DNA of 64,000 bases from positions 4,836,001 through 4,900,000 of the forward strand of contig NZ_JASTLB010000001.1 in assembly GCF_030499535.1 (NCBI RefSeq), written 5' to 3'. Below, piece by piece: positions 10,772 through 19,355 of this stretch. Position 1 is the stretch's first letter, and the number at the start of each line of letters is the position of its first letter. The position numbers and the translations under genes are program-made. The notes below the pieces were generated by a model. The model saw nothing but the letters and a program-made list of their open reading frames with translations, searched no databases and was not told where the DNA came from. This DNA is from Streptomyces sp. TG1A-8. Its GTDB lineage: Bacteria; Actinomycetota; Actinomycetes; Streptomycetales; Streptomycetaceae.

Positions 10772-11182
10772 TCAGCCCGTGGCGCAGTCCGCGCAGGTGC
10801 CGAAGATCTCCACCGTGTGGGCCACGTTCACGTAGCCGTGCTCGGCCGCGATGGCCTCGGCCCACTTCTCCACCGCCGGGCCCTCCACCTCGACCGCCTT
10901 GCCGCAGGCGCGGCAGACCAGGTGGTGGTGGTGTTCGCCGCTGGAGCAGCGGCGGTAGACGGACTCGCCCTCGGCGGTGCGCAGGACGTCGACCTCGCCG
11001 GCGTCGGCGAGGGACTGCAGCGTGCGGTAGACGGTGGTGAGCCCGACCGAGTCGCCCTTGTGCTTGAGCATGTCGTGCAGCTCCTGGGCGCTGCGGAACT
11101 CGTCGACCTCGTCCAGGGCCGCCGCCACGGCTGCACGCTGTCGGGTCGCGCGGCCCTTCACGGGCGGTCCAGCGATCGTCAC
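10772..11182 (-). CDS. zur: Zinc uptake regulator, Fur family
   Basis: A 136-residue Fur-family repressor: N-terminal winged helix (TRQRAAVAAALDEVDEFRSAQELHDML, GLTTVYRTLQSLADAGEVD), then metal sites in HHHHLVCRACGKAVEVEG and the C-terminal pair CADC that holds the structural zinc. The GTG at 11182 has AGGAGG six bases upstream. It lies beside znuBCA on the same strand, and two Zur-like palindromes overlap the znuA promoter, so it most likely represses zinc uptake when zinc is plentiful. Known Streptomyces Zur also controls ribosomal-protein paralogues and a zincophore, not seen here. Confidence 0.93.
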   Translation of the reverse strand: MTIAGPPVKGRATRQRAAVAAALDEVDEFRSAQELHDMLKHKGDSVGLTTVYRTLQSLADAGEVDVLRTAEGESVYRRCSSGEHHHHLVCRACGKAVEVEGPAVEKWAEAIAAEHGYVNVAHTVEIFGTCADCATG

Positions 11183-11244
11183 CGGTTGCCTCCTCACGTC
11201 TGGCGTCTGGCCGGGCCATTGTGCCAGCCCGGGATGCGCGGTGG

Positions 11245-12147
11245 TCAGACGCCGATCCCGTCGCCGGCCTCCCGCGCGGCGGGGACCGGGCCCTGTGCCG
11301 GGCCGTCCGCGGGCTGCGCCGCGGCGGCCGCGCGGGCGCGCCGCCGGGCCAGCGGGGCGGCCAGCGCGGTCAGTACGGCGAACGCGGCGATGGCCAGCAG
11401 CACGATCGTCGCGCCGGGCGGGACGTCCTGGTAGAAGGAGGTGGCCGTGCCGCCGACCGCCACGGTGACGCCGAGGGCGACGGCGATCGCGAGGGTCGCC
11501 GCGAAGCTCCGGGTGAGCTGCTGCGCGGCGGCGACCGGGACGACCATCAGCGCCGAGACCAGGATCAGCCCGACCACCCGCATGGCGACCGTCACGGTCA
11601 CGGCCGCGGTGACGGCCGTGAGCAGGTTCAGGGCGCGCACGGGCAGCCCGGTGACCCGGGCGAACTCCTCGTCCTGGCTGACCGCGAACAACTGACGGCG
11701 CAGACCGAGGGTGACGGCGACCACGAAGGCCGCCAGCACCGTGATCGCGGTCACGTCGGACGGGGAGACCGTCGACAGCGAGCCGAACAGGTACGAGGTC
11801 AGGTTGGCGTTGGAGCCGCCCGGCGCGATGTTCACGAACATCACGCCGCCGGCCATGCCGCCGTAGAAGAGCATCGCGAGGGCGATGTCGCCGCGCGTCC
11901 TGCCGTACCAGCGGATCAGCTCCATCAGCACCGAGCCGAGCACGGAGACGGCCGTGGCCATCCACACCGGCGACGCGTTCAGCAGGAAGCCGAGGCCGAC
12001 GCCGGTCATCGCCACGTGCCCGATGCCGTCGCCCATCAGGGGCTGGCGGCGCTGGACCAGGTAGATGCCGATCGCGGGCGCGGTGATGCCGACCAGGACG
12101 GCCGCGAGGAGCGCCCGCTGCATGAAGGCGTAGTTCAGGAGGTCCAT
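11245..12147 (-). CDS. znuB: Zinc ABC transporter permease
   Basis: ABC-3 family integral membrane protein of 300 residues with about eight hydrophobic segments, beginning MDLLNYAFMQRALLAAVLVG and containing the ABC-3 signature region PLMGDGIGHVAMTGVGLGFL. The C-terminal tail (after about residue 262) is Ala/Arg/Pro-rich and probably cytoplasmic. The start overlaps the znuC stop by one base. With ZnuC and ZnuA it forms a high-affinity zinc importer. About 60 bases separate it from zur, so zur may be co-transcribed. Confidence 0.93.
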   Translation of the reverse strand: MDLLNYAFMQRALLAAVLVGITAPAIGIYLVQRRQPLMGDGIGHVAMTGVGLGFLLNASPVWMATAVSVLGSVLMELIRWYGRTRGDIALAMLFYGGMAGGVMFVNIAPGGSNANLTSYLFGSLSTVSPSDVTAITVLAAFVVAVTLGLRRQLFAVSQDEEFARVTGLPVRALNLLTAVTAAVTVTVAMRVVGLILVSALMVVPVAAAQQLTRSFAATLAIAVALGVTVAVGGTATSFYQDVPPGATIVLLAIAAFAVLTALAAPLARRRARAAAAAQPADGPAQGPVPAAREAGDGIGV

Positions 12148-12962
12148 CAGCTCAGCAGTCCCGTGCGGAAGGGTTCGGCGCCCGTGGGCGCCTGCGGGTC
12201 GAGGCAGTGGTGCGAGGCGCCCCCGCCGAGGGCGGTGACGGCCGCCGGGCCGGCCCGGTCCTGGCCGGACGGGGTGTGCCGACCGGCCGCCGACGGCGGG
12301 CCGTCGTGCAGCACGCGGCCGTCGCGCAGGACGACCGCCCGGTCGATCAGGGGCTCCAGCGGGCCCAGTTCGTGCAGCACGAGCAGGACCGTCGTGCCGG
12401 CGGCGACCTGTTCGCGCAGCGTCCGCGCGAGCACCTCCTGGCTGGTCAGGTCCACGCCCGCCATCGGTTCGTCCATGATCAGCAGTTCGGGCTCGGCGAC
12501 CAGGGCGCGGGCGATCAGCACCCGCTGGTGCTGGCCGCCGGACAGCGCCGTCACCGAGTCCCCGGCGCGGTCCGCCATGCCGACCAGCTCCAGGGCGCGG
12601 TGGACGGCCTCCCGGTCGCTCCTGCGGAAGAGGCCGAAGCGGGTGCGGGACAGCCGGCCCGAGGAGACGACCTCGGTCACGGTGGCCGGCACCCCGCCGG
12701 CGGCGCTGGTGCGCTGCGGTACGTACCCCACCCGCGCCCAGTCCCGGAAGGAGTGGTGCGGAGTGCCGAACAGCTCGACGCCGCCGCCGGTCACCGGCAC
12801 CTGGCCGATGACGCTGCGCACGGCCGTCGACTTGCCGGAGCCGTTCGCGCCGAGCAGCGCGACGACCTCCCCGCGGCGCACGGTCAGGTCGATCCCGCGC
12901 AGCACGGGGCGGGAGCCGAGTTCGGCGCTCACCCGGCGCATCGCGATGACGGGTTCGTCCAT
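12147..12962 (-). CDS. znuC: Zinc ABC transporter ATP-binding protein
   Basis: ATPase of the zinc importer: Walker A GANGSGKST, Q-loop YVPQRT, signature LSGGQHQRVLIARAL, Walker B LLIMDEPMAGVD and switch His in LHELG. I prefer the ATG at 12962 because GGAGG lies six bases upstream, giving 271 residues; an in-frame ATG at 12983 would overlap the znuA stop as ATGA. The C-terminus carries about 55 extra residues with a His/Cys cluster (GGGASHHCLDP), which resembles a small metal-sensing tail; its function is speculative. Confidence 0.93.
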   Translation of the reverse strand: MDEPVIAMRRVSAELGSRPVLRGIDLTVRRGEVVALLGANGSGKSTAVRSVIGQVPVTGGGVELFGTPHHSFRDWARVGYVPQRTSAAGGVPATVTEVVSSGRLSRTRFGLFRRSDREAVHRALELVGMADRAGDSVTALSGGQHQRVLIARALVAEPELLIMDEPMAGVDLTSQEVLARTLREQVAAGTTVLLVLHELGPLEPLIDRAVVLRDGRVLHDGPPSAAGRHTPSGQDRAGPAAVTALGGGASHHCLDPQAPTGAEPFRTGLLS

Positions 12963-12979
12963 GTCGCCCTCCGTACCGG

Positions 12980-13939
12980 TCATGCGGCGCCCAGGGCCTG
13001 CCGCAGGGCCTTGAGGTTGGCCTCCTGGACCGAGAAGTAGTCCTTGCCGCGGGACTTCGCCGTGATGCCCTCGATCGGGTCGAGGACGTCCGTCCGCAGG
13101 TCCGCGTCGTCCGCGATGGTCCGGGCGGTCTTGTCGCTGACCAGCGTCTCGTAGAAGACGGTGGTGACGCCGTCGGCCCTGGTCATCTTCTCCAGGGCCC
13201 GCACGCGCGCGGTGCTGGGCTCGGACTCCGGGTCGAGGCCGTTGATGGCCTCCTCGGTGAGGCCGTAGCGCTCGGCGAGGTAGCCGAAGGCGGCGTGGGT
13301 GGTGACGAAGACCTTGGTCTTCGTGTCCGCGAGCCCCTTCTTGAAGCGGGTGTTGAGGGCGTCCAGCCTCTTCACCAGGGCCGCGGTGTTCTTCTCGTAG
13401 TCGGCCGCGTGGTCGGGGTCGGCCTTCGCGAAGGCCTTGCCGACGCCCTCGGCGACCTGGGCGTAGCGCACCGGGTCGAGCCAGATGTGCGGGTCCTTGC
13501 CCGTCGCCTCCCCGCCCCGGGCGGTGTCGTGCGCCGCCGCGTGGCCGCCGACCTCGTTGCCGTGGTCCTCCAGCGTGGTCAGGGCGGCCGCGTCGATCTT
13601 GGTCGTCACCGCGGACTGGGCCACCGCCTCGTCGACGGAGGGCTGGAGGTTCCTCAGGTAGAGCACGGCGTCGGAGTCCTGGAGCCGGGCGATCTGCTGC
13701 GGGCTGATCTCCAGGTCGTGCGGCTCCTGGCCGGGGGAGGTGAGGGTGGTGACGTGGACGTGGGCGCCGCCGATCCGCTCGGCGAGGAAGGCCATCGGGT
13801 AGAACGACGCGACGACGTCGAACCTGCCCGTGGTGCCCGCGGCGGCGTTGTCGGTGGAGCAGGCGGAGAGGGTGCCGAGCCCGAGGACGGCGACCGCGGT
13901 CGCGGCGGCGGCGGGTATGAGGCGTCGTCGTACGTTCAT
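12980..13939 (-). CDS. znuA: Zinc ABC transporter substrate-binding lipoprotein
   Basis: Cluster A-I (TroA-like) metal-binding protein, about 319 residues, with the signal [20 protein letters not shown] and lipobox LSAC. It shows the ligand region [28 protein letters not shown], a His-rich loop ([15 protein letters not shown]), KDPHIWLDP and [14 protein letters not shown], as expected for zinc binders. Three ATGs are possible at 13954, 13948 and 13939. I chose 13939: a promoter-like pair (TTGACA at 13976-13971, GAAAAT at 13952-13947) would start transcription at that ATG, giving a leaderless message, and no ribosome-binding site precedes any of the three. Confidence 0.93.
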   Translation of the reverse strand: MNVRRRLIPAAAATAVAVLGLGTLSACSTDNAAAGTTGRFDVVASFYPMAFLAERIGGAHVHVTTLTSPGQEPHDLEISPQQIARLQDSDAVLYLRNLQPSVDEAVAQSAVTTKIDAAALTTLEDHGNEVGGHAAAHDTARGGEATGKDPHIWLDPVRYAQVAEGVGKAFAKADPDHAADYEKNTAALVKRLDALNTRFKKGLADTKTKVFVTTHAAFGYLAERYGLTEEAINGLDPESEPSTARVRALEKMTRADGVTTVFYETLVSDKTARTIADDADLRTDVLDPIEGITAKSRGKDYFSVQEANLKALRQALGAA

Positions 13940-13975
13940 GACAGTCATTTTCATCTCATATGGAAACCGTTGTCA
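13939..13975. promoter_or_regulatory. Two tandem Zur-like boxes over the znuA promoter
   Basis: Two 15-bp 7-1-7 palindromes, TGACAGTCATTTTCA (13939-13953) and TGGAAACCGTTGTCA (13961-13975), have centres 22 bases apart, two helical turns. Both resemble the TGAAAAT-N-ATTTTCA Zur site of Streptomyces. One covers the presumed -10 and start codon of znuA, the other the -35, which fits repression by zinc-loaded Zur. Divergent glyS starts 112 bases away. Confidence 0.7.
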
Positions 13976-14087
13976 ACAAGCTTCCGGGCGGCACCGATTT
14001 GGTCGAGGGGGAGCCCTCGCCGGTACCCTGAGTCATTCGCTGGAAGCATCTCGCTTCAACGCCCGTCGTCGTAATGAAGAGAGCACC

Positions 14088-15470
14088 GTGGCCGCCGACA
14101 AGATCGACACCATCGTCAGCCTGAGCAAGCGCCGTGGCTTCGTTTTCCCCTGTAGTGAGATCTACGGTGGACAGCGTGCCGCCTGGGACTACGGACCGCT
14201 GGGTGTCGAGCTCAAGGAGAACATCAAGCGCCAGTGGTGGCGCTACATGGTGACGTCGCGCGAGGACGTGGTCGGTATCGACTCGTCCGTCATCCTGGCC
14301 CCCGAGGTCTGGGTCGCCTCCGGCCACGTCGCCACCTTCACGGACCCGCTGACCGAGTGCACCTCGTGCCACAAGCGGTTCCGTGCCGACCACCTGGAGG
14401 AGGCGTACGAGGAGAAGAAGGGCCACGCCCCGGCCAACGGCCTGGCCGACGTGAACTGCCCGAACTGCGGCAACAAGGGCCAGTTCACCGAGCCCAAGCA
14501 GTTCTCCGGCCTCCTCTCCACCCACCTCGGCCCGACCCAGGACTCCGGGTCCGTCGCCTACCTGCGCCCCGAGACCGCCCAGGGCATCTTCACCAACTTC
14601 GGCCAGGTGCAGACGACTTCGCGCCGCAAGCCGCCGTTCGGCATCGCGCAGATGGGCAAGTCCTTCCGCAACGAGATCACGCCGGGCAACTTCATCTTCC
14701 GCACCCGCGAGTTCGAGCAGATGGAGATGGAGTTCTTCGTCAAGCCGGGCGAGGACGAGCAGTGGCAGGAGTACTGGATGGAGCAGCGCTGGGGCTGGTA
14801 CACCGGCCTCGGTCTCCGTGAGGAGAACATGCGCTGGTACGAGCACCCGAAGGAGAAGCTCTCCCACTACTCCAAGCGCACCGCCGACATCGAGTACCGC
14901 TTCCAGTTCGGCGGCAGCGAGTGGGGCGAGCTGGAGGGCGTCGCCAACCGCACCGACTACGACCTCTCCGCCCACTCCAAGGCCTCGGGCCAGGACCTCT
15001 CCTACTTCGACCAGGAGGCCGGCGAGCGCTGGACGCCGTACGTCATCGAGCCGGCGGCGGGCGTCGGCCGCACCATGCTGGCCTTCCTGCTCGACGCCTA
15101 CGTCGAGGACGAGGCCCCCAACGCCAAGGGCAAGATGGAGAAGCGCACGGTGCTGCGCCTCGACCACCGCCTGGCCCCGGTGAAGGTCGCGGTCCTGCCG
15201 CTGTCCCGCAACCCCGAGCTGTCCCCGAAGGCCAAGGGCCTGGCCCAGGCGCTGCGGCAGCACTGGAACATCGAGTTCGACGACGCCGGCGCCATCGGCC
15301 GCCGCTACCGCCGCCAGGACGAGATCGGCACGCCGTACTGCGTGACCGTCGACTTCGACACGCTCGAGGACAACGCGGTGACCGTGCGCGAGCGGGACAC
15401 CATGAAGCAGGAGCGCGTGTCCCTGGACCAGATCGAGGGCTACCTGGCCGGACGTCTGCTGGGCTGCTGA
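14088..15470 (+). CDS. glyS: Glycyl-tRNA synthetase, alpha2 class II type
   Basis: A 460-residue single-chain glycyl-tRNA synthetase, the form used by actinobacteria and eukaryotes. Visible are motif 1 ([16 protein letters not shown]), a zinc-binding insertion with CTSC and CPNC, motif 2 ([28 protein letters not shown] has the class II FRTREF element), and motif 3 ([14 protein letters not shown]), then the anticodon-binding domain from about residue 360. The GTG at 14088 starts [18 protein letters not shown]; upstream in-frame sequence belongs to the znu intergenic region. The ribosome site GAGAG is weak. Confidence 0.97.
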   Translation: MAADKIDTIVSLSKRRGFVFPCSEIYGGQRAAWDYGPLGVELKENIKRQWWRYMVTSREDVVGIDSSVILAPEVWVASGHVATFTDPLTECTSCHKRFRADHLEEAYEEKKGHAPANGLADVNCPNCGNKGQFTEPKQFSGLLSTHLGPTQDSGSVAYLRPETAQGIFTNFGQVQTTSRRKPPFGIAQMGKSFRNEITPGNFIFRTREFEQMEMEFFVKPGEDEQWQEYWMEQRWGWYTGLGLREENMRWYEHPKEKLSHYSKRTADIEYRFQFGGSEWGELEGVANRTDYDLSAHSKASGQDLSYFDQEAGERWTPYVIEPAAGVGRTMLAFLLDAYVEDEAPNAKGKMEKRTVLRLDHRLAPVKVAVLPLSRNPELSPKAKGLAQALRQHWNIEFDDAGAIGRRYRRQDEIGTPYCVTVDFDTLEDNAVTVRERDTMKQERVSLDQIEGYLAGRLLGC

Positions 15471-15472
15471 GT

Positions 15473-15496
15473 CCCGGGGCGGTGACCGCCCCCGGG
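15473..15496. terminator. GC hairpin after glyS
   Basis: Stem CCCGGGGCGGT / ACCGCCCCCGGG with one bulged base and a minimal turn, starting two bases after the glyS stop. Confidence 0.5.
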
Positions 15497-15607
15497 GGCC
15501 CCGCCCCCGAACGTGCCCGAGGACGCCCGTCCATCGCCGACCCGGTCGGCCGGTGGGCGGGCGTTCGGGCGCGACGGGCCGCTGCCGTGCCCTCAGCGGC
15601 TCTGCCT

Positions 15608-16105
15608 TCAGCGGCCCTGCAGCGCCTTGACGTGGTCGCCGAAGGTCCGGTCCTTCGAGCCGTCCCCGTCGGCCGACCAGGTCATGAGGCCCTTGAGCGA
15701 GCCGCCGTAGCGGCGCCGGGCCGGGCGGCCGGCGAGGGCGCCGTGTAGCCGCCCGCGCCCGGCCGGGCGGGCGGACCGGGCGCCTGTTTGTCGTACGGCA
15801 CCCTGATCGTCGTGCCCTGCACCACCAGGCCCCGGTCGAGGCGGTCGGTCTGCGCCGTGGAGCCCGCCACGGTGCCCGCCGCGCAGGAGTCGCCGGAGCA
15901 GCCGCACGTGCTGCCGCTGCGGTACTCGTGTCCAGCCACCACGGCCGGCCGTTGTCCGCGTCCTTCTTGACGACCGGCAGGTGCGCGCCCCGGATCGAGC
16001 CGTAGATGGCGTTGCCGCCGGTGACGTACGCCGTCTCCGGGTCCACGGCCGGGCCGAAACCGGGCGGCACCGCGGCGAGGACGCCGTCGACGACGCGGAT
16101 CGGGT
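15608..16105 (-). pseudogene. Decayed secreted hydrolase, GH18 chitinase-like C-terminus
   Basis: On the minus strand three different frames successively carry protein-like sequence. Around 16,100-15,940 there is VVDGVLAAVPPGFGPAVD and YVTGGNAIYGSIRGAHLPVV. From about 15,940 to 15,760 another frame carries GSTCGCSGDSCAAGTVAG and DRGLVVQGTTIRVPYDK. The last 35 codons, ending at the stop at 15,608, are in a third frame with YGGSLKGLMTWSADGDGS, the sequence that closes the barrel of GH18 chitinases. No single frame joins them and the middle parts do not look like a chitinase, so this is a rearranged remnant, possibly of more than one gene. A secreted chitinase gene sits beside glyS in S. coelicolor, from memory. 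The gene 5' end appears to be replaced by the aldo/keto reductase. Confidence 0.6.
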
Positions 16106-16130
16106 CGGCCTGTCGTGCCAGGGTGGTGGC

Positions 16131-17141
16131 ATGACGATGCGAACCCGAACCCTCGGAACCACCGGCCCCCGGGTCTCCGCCCTCGGCCTCGGCTGCATGG
16201 GCATGTCCGCGCTGTACGGCGACGCGGACCGCGCGGAGTCCGTCGCGACCGTCCACGCCGCCCTGGAGGCCGGCGTGACCCTGCTGGACACCGGCGACTT
16301 CTACGCCATGGGCCACAACGAGATGCTGCTCGGCGAGGCCCTGCGCACCGCACCCGCCGCCCGGCGCGAACGGGCGCTGGTCAGCGTGAAGTTCGGCGCC
16401 CTGCGTGACCCCGACGGCAACTGGAGCGGCTACGACGGCCGCCCCGCCGCCGTGAAGAACTTCGCCGCCTACTCCCTGCAGCGCCTGGGTGTCGACCACA
16501 TCGACGTCTACCGGATCGCCCGCCTGGACCCGGACGTGCCCGTCGAGGACACCGTCGGGGCGATCGCCGAACTGATCGAGAAGGGGTACGTCCGGCACGT
16601 CGGCCTGAGCGAGGTCGGTGCCGAGACCGTCCGCCGGGCCGCCGCCACCGCCCCGGTCGCCGACCTGCAGATCGAGTACTCCCTCGTCTCCCGCGGCATC
16701 GAGCGGGAGATCCTGCCCGCCACCCGGGAACTGGGCATCGGCATCACCGCGTACGGCGTGCTGTCCCGCGGCCTGATCTCCGGACACTTCTCCCCCGACC
16801 GGCAACTGCCGGCAAACGACTTCCGCGCCTTCTCGCCCCGCTTCCAGGGCGAGAACCTCCGGCACAACCTGACCCTGGTCGAGGCCCTGCGCGCGATCGC
16901 CGAGCACAAGGGCGTGACGGTCGCGCAGATCGCCGTCGCCTGGGTGCTCTCCCGCGGCGAGGACATCGTCCCGCTCGTCGGCGCCCGCACCCGCGAGCGG
17001 CTGGCGGAGTCGCTCGGCGCACTGGAGGTGACCCTGGACGAGGCCGACCTGGCCGCCATCGAGGAGGCCGTCCCGGCGGACGCGGCGGCGGGCGACCGCT
17101 ACCCGGCCGCGCAGATGGCACACCTCGACAGCGAACGCTGA
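16131..17141 (+). CDS. Aldo/keto reductase
   Basis: A 336-residue NADPH-dependent oxidoreductase of the AKR superfamily, (beta/alpha)8 barrel. It begins MTMRTRTLGTTGPRVSALGLGCMGMS and has the catalytic Asp/Tyr in LLDTGDFYAMGHNE, Lys in LVSVKFG and the C-terminal cofactor-binding run VPLVGARTRERLAESLGAL. The catalytic His normally found in the next strand is absent: the segment reads VDHIDVYRIARLDP. ATG at 16131 follows AGGGTGG. It is followed 80 bases later by a TetR-type gene on the same strand. Substrate unknown. Confidence 0.92.
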   Translation: MTMRTRTLGTTGPRVSALGLGCMGMSALYGDADRAESVATVHAALEAGVTLLDTGDFYAMGHNEMLLGEALRTAPAARRERALVSVKFGALRDPDGNWSGYDGRPAAVKNFAAYSLQRLGVDHIDVYRIARLDPDVPVEDTVGAIAELIEKGYVRHVGLSEVGAETVRRAAATAPVADLQIEYSLVSRGIEREILPATRELGIGITAYGVLSRGLISGHFSPDRQLPANDFRAFSPRFQGENLRHNLTLVEALRAIAEHKGVTVAQIAVAWVLSRGEDIVPLVGARTRERLAESLGALEVTLDEADLAAIEEAVPADAAAGDRYPAAQMAHLDSER

Positions 17142-17224
17142 TCCCGCCCCCCGGTACGGTCTACGCCACGGCACCGTCCAGCGAGACCCGGACCGCCGAG
17201 CGCATCCTCGAGGCGACCGAGGAG

Positions 17225-17767
17225 GTGCTGCGCCGCCACGGCCCGGCCAAGGCCACCGTGGTCGACGTGGCCCGCGCGCTCGGCGTCAGCCACGGCAGCG
17301 TCTACCGGCACTTCCGCACCAAGGCGGCGCTGCGCGAGGCCGTGACCAAGCGGTGGCCGGACCGCACCTCGCAGCGGCTCGCCGGCATCGCCGCCGGGGA
17401 CGGCACCCCGGAGGAGCGGCTGCGGGCCTGGCCGGCCGCCCTGTTCGAGGCCAAGCGGCACAAGGCGGGCGACGACCCGGAGCTGTTCGCCACCTCCTCG
17501 GTGCTGGCCGGCGAGAACGGCGAAGCGGTCGGTGAGCACATGGCCGACCTGACCGTGCGGCTGACCCGGATCGTCGCGGCCGGCGTCGCCTCGGGCACCT
17601 TCGCCGCCACCGACCCGGCCGTCACGGCCCGCGCCGTCTTCCACGCCACCGGCCGCTTCCACGACCCCTTCCACGCCCGCGAGTGGCACGGGCCCGGCAT
17701 CGCGCAGGAGTTCACGGCGGTGGCCGACCTGGTCGTGCGGGGCCTGCGGGCCGGCGCCGGTCCGTGA
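17225..17767 (+). CDS. TetR-family transcriptional regulator lacking a normal start codon
   Basis: TetR-type repressor with the N-terminal helix-turn-helix VDVARALGVSHGSVYRHFRTK and a C-terminal ligand domain. The first available start, GTG at 17225, gives 180 residues but cuts off the first helix: in-frame sequence back to about 17,171 (APSSETRTAERILEATEE) is a typical TetR N-terminus. Upstream of that the frame reads GTC TAC GCC ACG, with no ATG, GTG or TTG before the preceding gene's stop. Either a non-standard start is used or the start codon was lost (GTG to GTC at 17159 would explain it). It faces the MFS exporter gene, which it may regulate. Confidence 0.8.
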   Translation: MLRRHGPAKATVVDVARALGVSHGSVYRHFRTKAALREAVTKRWPDRTSQRLAGIAAGDGTPEERLRAWPAALFEAKRHKAGDDPELFATSSVLAGENGEAVGEHMADLTVRLTRIVAAGVASGTFAATDPAVTARAVFHATGRFHDPFHAREWHGPGIAQEFTAVADLVVRGLRAGAGP

Positions 17768-17785
17768 CCGGCCGGGGTCCCCCCC

Positions 17786-19246
17786 TCAGGCCCCCTCCGA
17801 GGCCCCCACCACCTGGCGGACCTCGACCGACTCCAGCCGTTGCGCCGTGCGCTCCGCGGTGCGGCGGGCCCACGGTCCACTGGTCAGCAGGCCGAGCACC
17901 AGGACCGCGAAACCGCAGGCCGCGAGGATCCACCAGCCGGGCCGGGCGGCCGTGACGAAGGCGTCCCGGTACGGCGACGAGCCCACCCCGGACGCCAGCA
18001 CCGCTCCGACCACGGCCACGCCGAGCGTCTGGCCGAGCTGCCGGCTCGTGGAGGCGACCGCGGCCGCGACGCCGGCCTGGGCCCTGGGCATCCCGGAGAC
18101 GGCCGTGTTGGTGATCGGCGCGTTCACGAAGCCGAAGCCGATGCCGAACAGGACGTACCCGGCGAACAGCGTGACGTTCGAGGTCTCCGCCTCGAAGGCG
18201 GCGAACAGCACCCCGCTCACGGTCATCGCGGCGCCCGCCACCAGCAGCGGCAGCCGCGGACCGCGGCTGCCGACCAGCCGTCCGGACAGCGGCGCGCACA
18301 GGAAGCACGGCGCCGCCATCGGCAGCATCCACAGGCCCGCGTGCAGGGCGTCGAGACCGCGCACGTTCTGCAGGTACAGCGTGGACAGGAACAGGAACCC
18401 GCCGAGCGCGGCGAACGCGCTGACCGCGATCACGGTGGCCCCGCTGAACGGCGCCGACCGGAAGAACCGCAGGTCGATCAGGGGCTCCGGGCGCCGGGGC
18501 TCGTAGCGGAGCAGGGCCAGCAGCGCCACGGCGGCGAGGGCGGCGAAGGGGGCCACCGTGCCGAACCCGGCGTCGGGCGCCTCGATGATCGCGTACGTCA
18601 GCGCGCCGAACAGGGCGATCACCAGCACCTGGCCGACCGGGTCGGGGCGGCGGGCCCTGGGCGCGCGGGACTCCGGGATGAACCGCAGGGTGAGCAGGAG
18701 GGCCGCGAGGCCGACCGGGAGGTTGACCCAGAAGATGGACCGCCAGCCCACCGACTCCACCAGCAGGCCGCCGACCAGCGGGCCGGCCGCCATCGAGATG
18801 CCGACCACCGCGCCCCAGACGCCGATCGCGCGGGCGCGTTCACGGGCGTCGGTGAAGGTGTTGGTGATGATCGACATGGCGACCGGGTTGAGCATCGAAC
18901 CGCCGACCGCCTGCACCATGCGGAAGACGACCAGCAGTTCCAGGTTCGGGGCCAGGGAGCAGAGCAGCGAGCCGGCGCTGAAGACGACCAGGCCCGTCAG
19001 GAAGACCTTCCTGCGGCCGATCCGGTCGGCCGTGGAGCCGGCCAGCATCAGCAACGAGGCCAGGACCAGCGTGTAGGCGTCGATCGTCCACTGCAGGCCG
19101 GAGGTGGTGGCGTGCAGCTCGCGCTGCATCGAGGGCAGGGCGACGTTCAGGGCGGTGTTGTCGAGGCTCACGATCAGCAGGCTCATGCAGCAGACCGCGA
19201 GCACGAGCAGGCGTCGGCGGTGGCTCAGCTCGGGCATGCGTACCAT
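17786..19246 (-). CDS. MFS multidrug-type transporter (EmrB/QacA family, DHA2)
   Basis: Integral membrane drug/proton antiporter of about 486 residues with roughly 14 hydrophobic segments. Motifs: LDNTALNVALPSMQREL in helix 1 (DHA2 signature), GSTADRIGRRKVF in loop 2-3, and GPLVGGLLVESVGWRSIFWVNLPVG in helices 5-6 (motif C). ATGs at 19246 and 19237 are both possible; neither has a ribosome-binding site, and a 19-bp palindrome overlaps the upstream region, so a leaderless, repressed message is plausible. It converges on a TetR gene. Confidence 0.9.
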   Translation of the reverse strand: MVRMPELSHRRRLLVLAVCCMSLLIVSLDNTALNVALPSMQRELHATTSGLQWTIDAYTLVLASLLMLAGSTADRIGRRKVFLTGLVVFSAGSLLCSLAPNLELLVVFRMVQAVGGSMLNPVAMSIITNTFTDARERARAIGVWGAVVGISMAAGPLVGGLLVESVGWRSIFWVNLPVGLAALLLTLRFIPESRAPRARRPDPVGQVLVIALFGALTYAIIEAPDAGFGTVAPFAALAAVALLALLRYEPRRPEPLIDLRFFRSAPFSGATVIAVSAFAALGGFLFLSTLYLQNVRGLDALHAGLWMLPMAAPCFLCAPLSGRLVGSRGPRLPLLVAGAAMTVSGVLFAAFEAETSNVTLFAGYVLFGIGFGFVNAPITNTAVSGMPRAQAGVAAAVASTSRQLGQTLGVAVVGAVLASGVGSSPYRDAFVTAARPGWWILAACGFAVLVLGLLTSGPWARRTAERTAQRLESVEVRQVVGASEGA

Positions 19247-19251
19247 CGTAC

Positions 19252-19270
19252 GTGCATTTCGATAGTGCAC
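19252..19270. promoter_or_regulatory. Palindrome before the MFS gene
   Basis: GTGCATTTCGATAGTGCAC, 5-bp perfect outer arms with partial inner symmetry, lies 6 bases upstream of the ATG at 19246. Another GTGCAC follows at 19285. This is a plausible repressor site between the divergent MFS and dusB genes. Confidence 0.35.
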
Positions 19271-19355
19271 CTAACTAATGAGTCGTGCACGTTTGTTTCC
19301 GCGCACCGTCCGCGGGCCGGGGCGGGCACCGTCACCGGTGCGGGACAATGGGGCA

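Noticed and set aside
17840..19300. Long plus-strand frame upstream of dusB
   Set aside because: It is antisense to the MFS gene; only the part from 19376 has DUS sequence.
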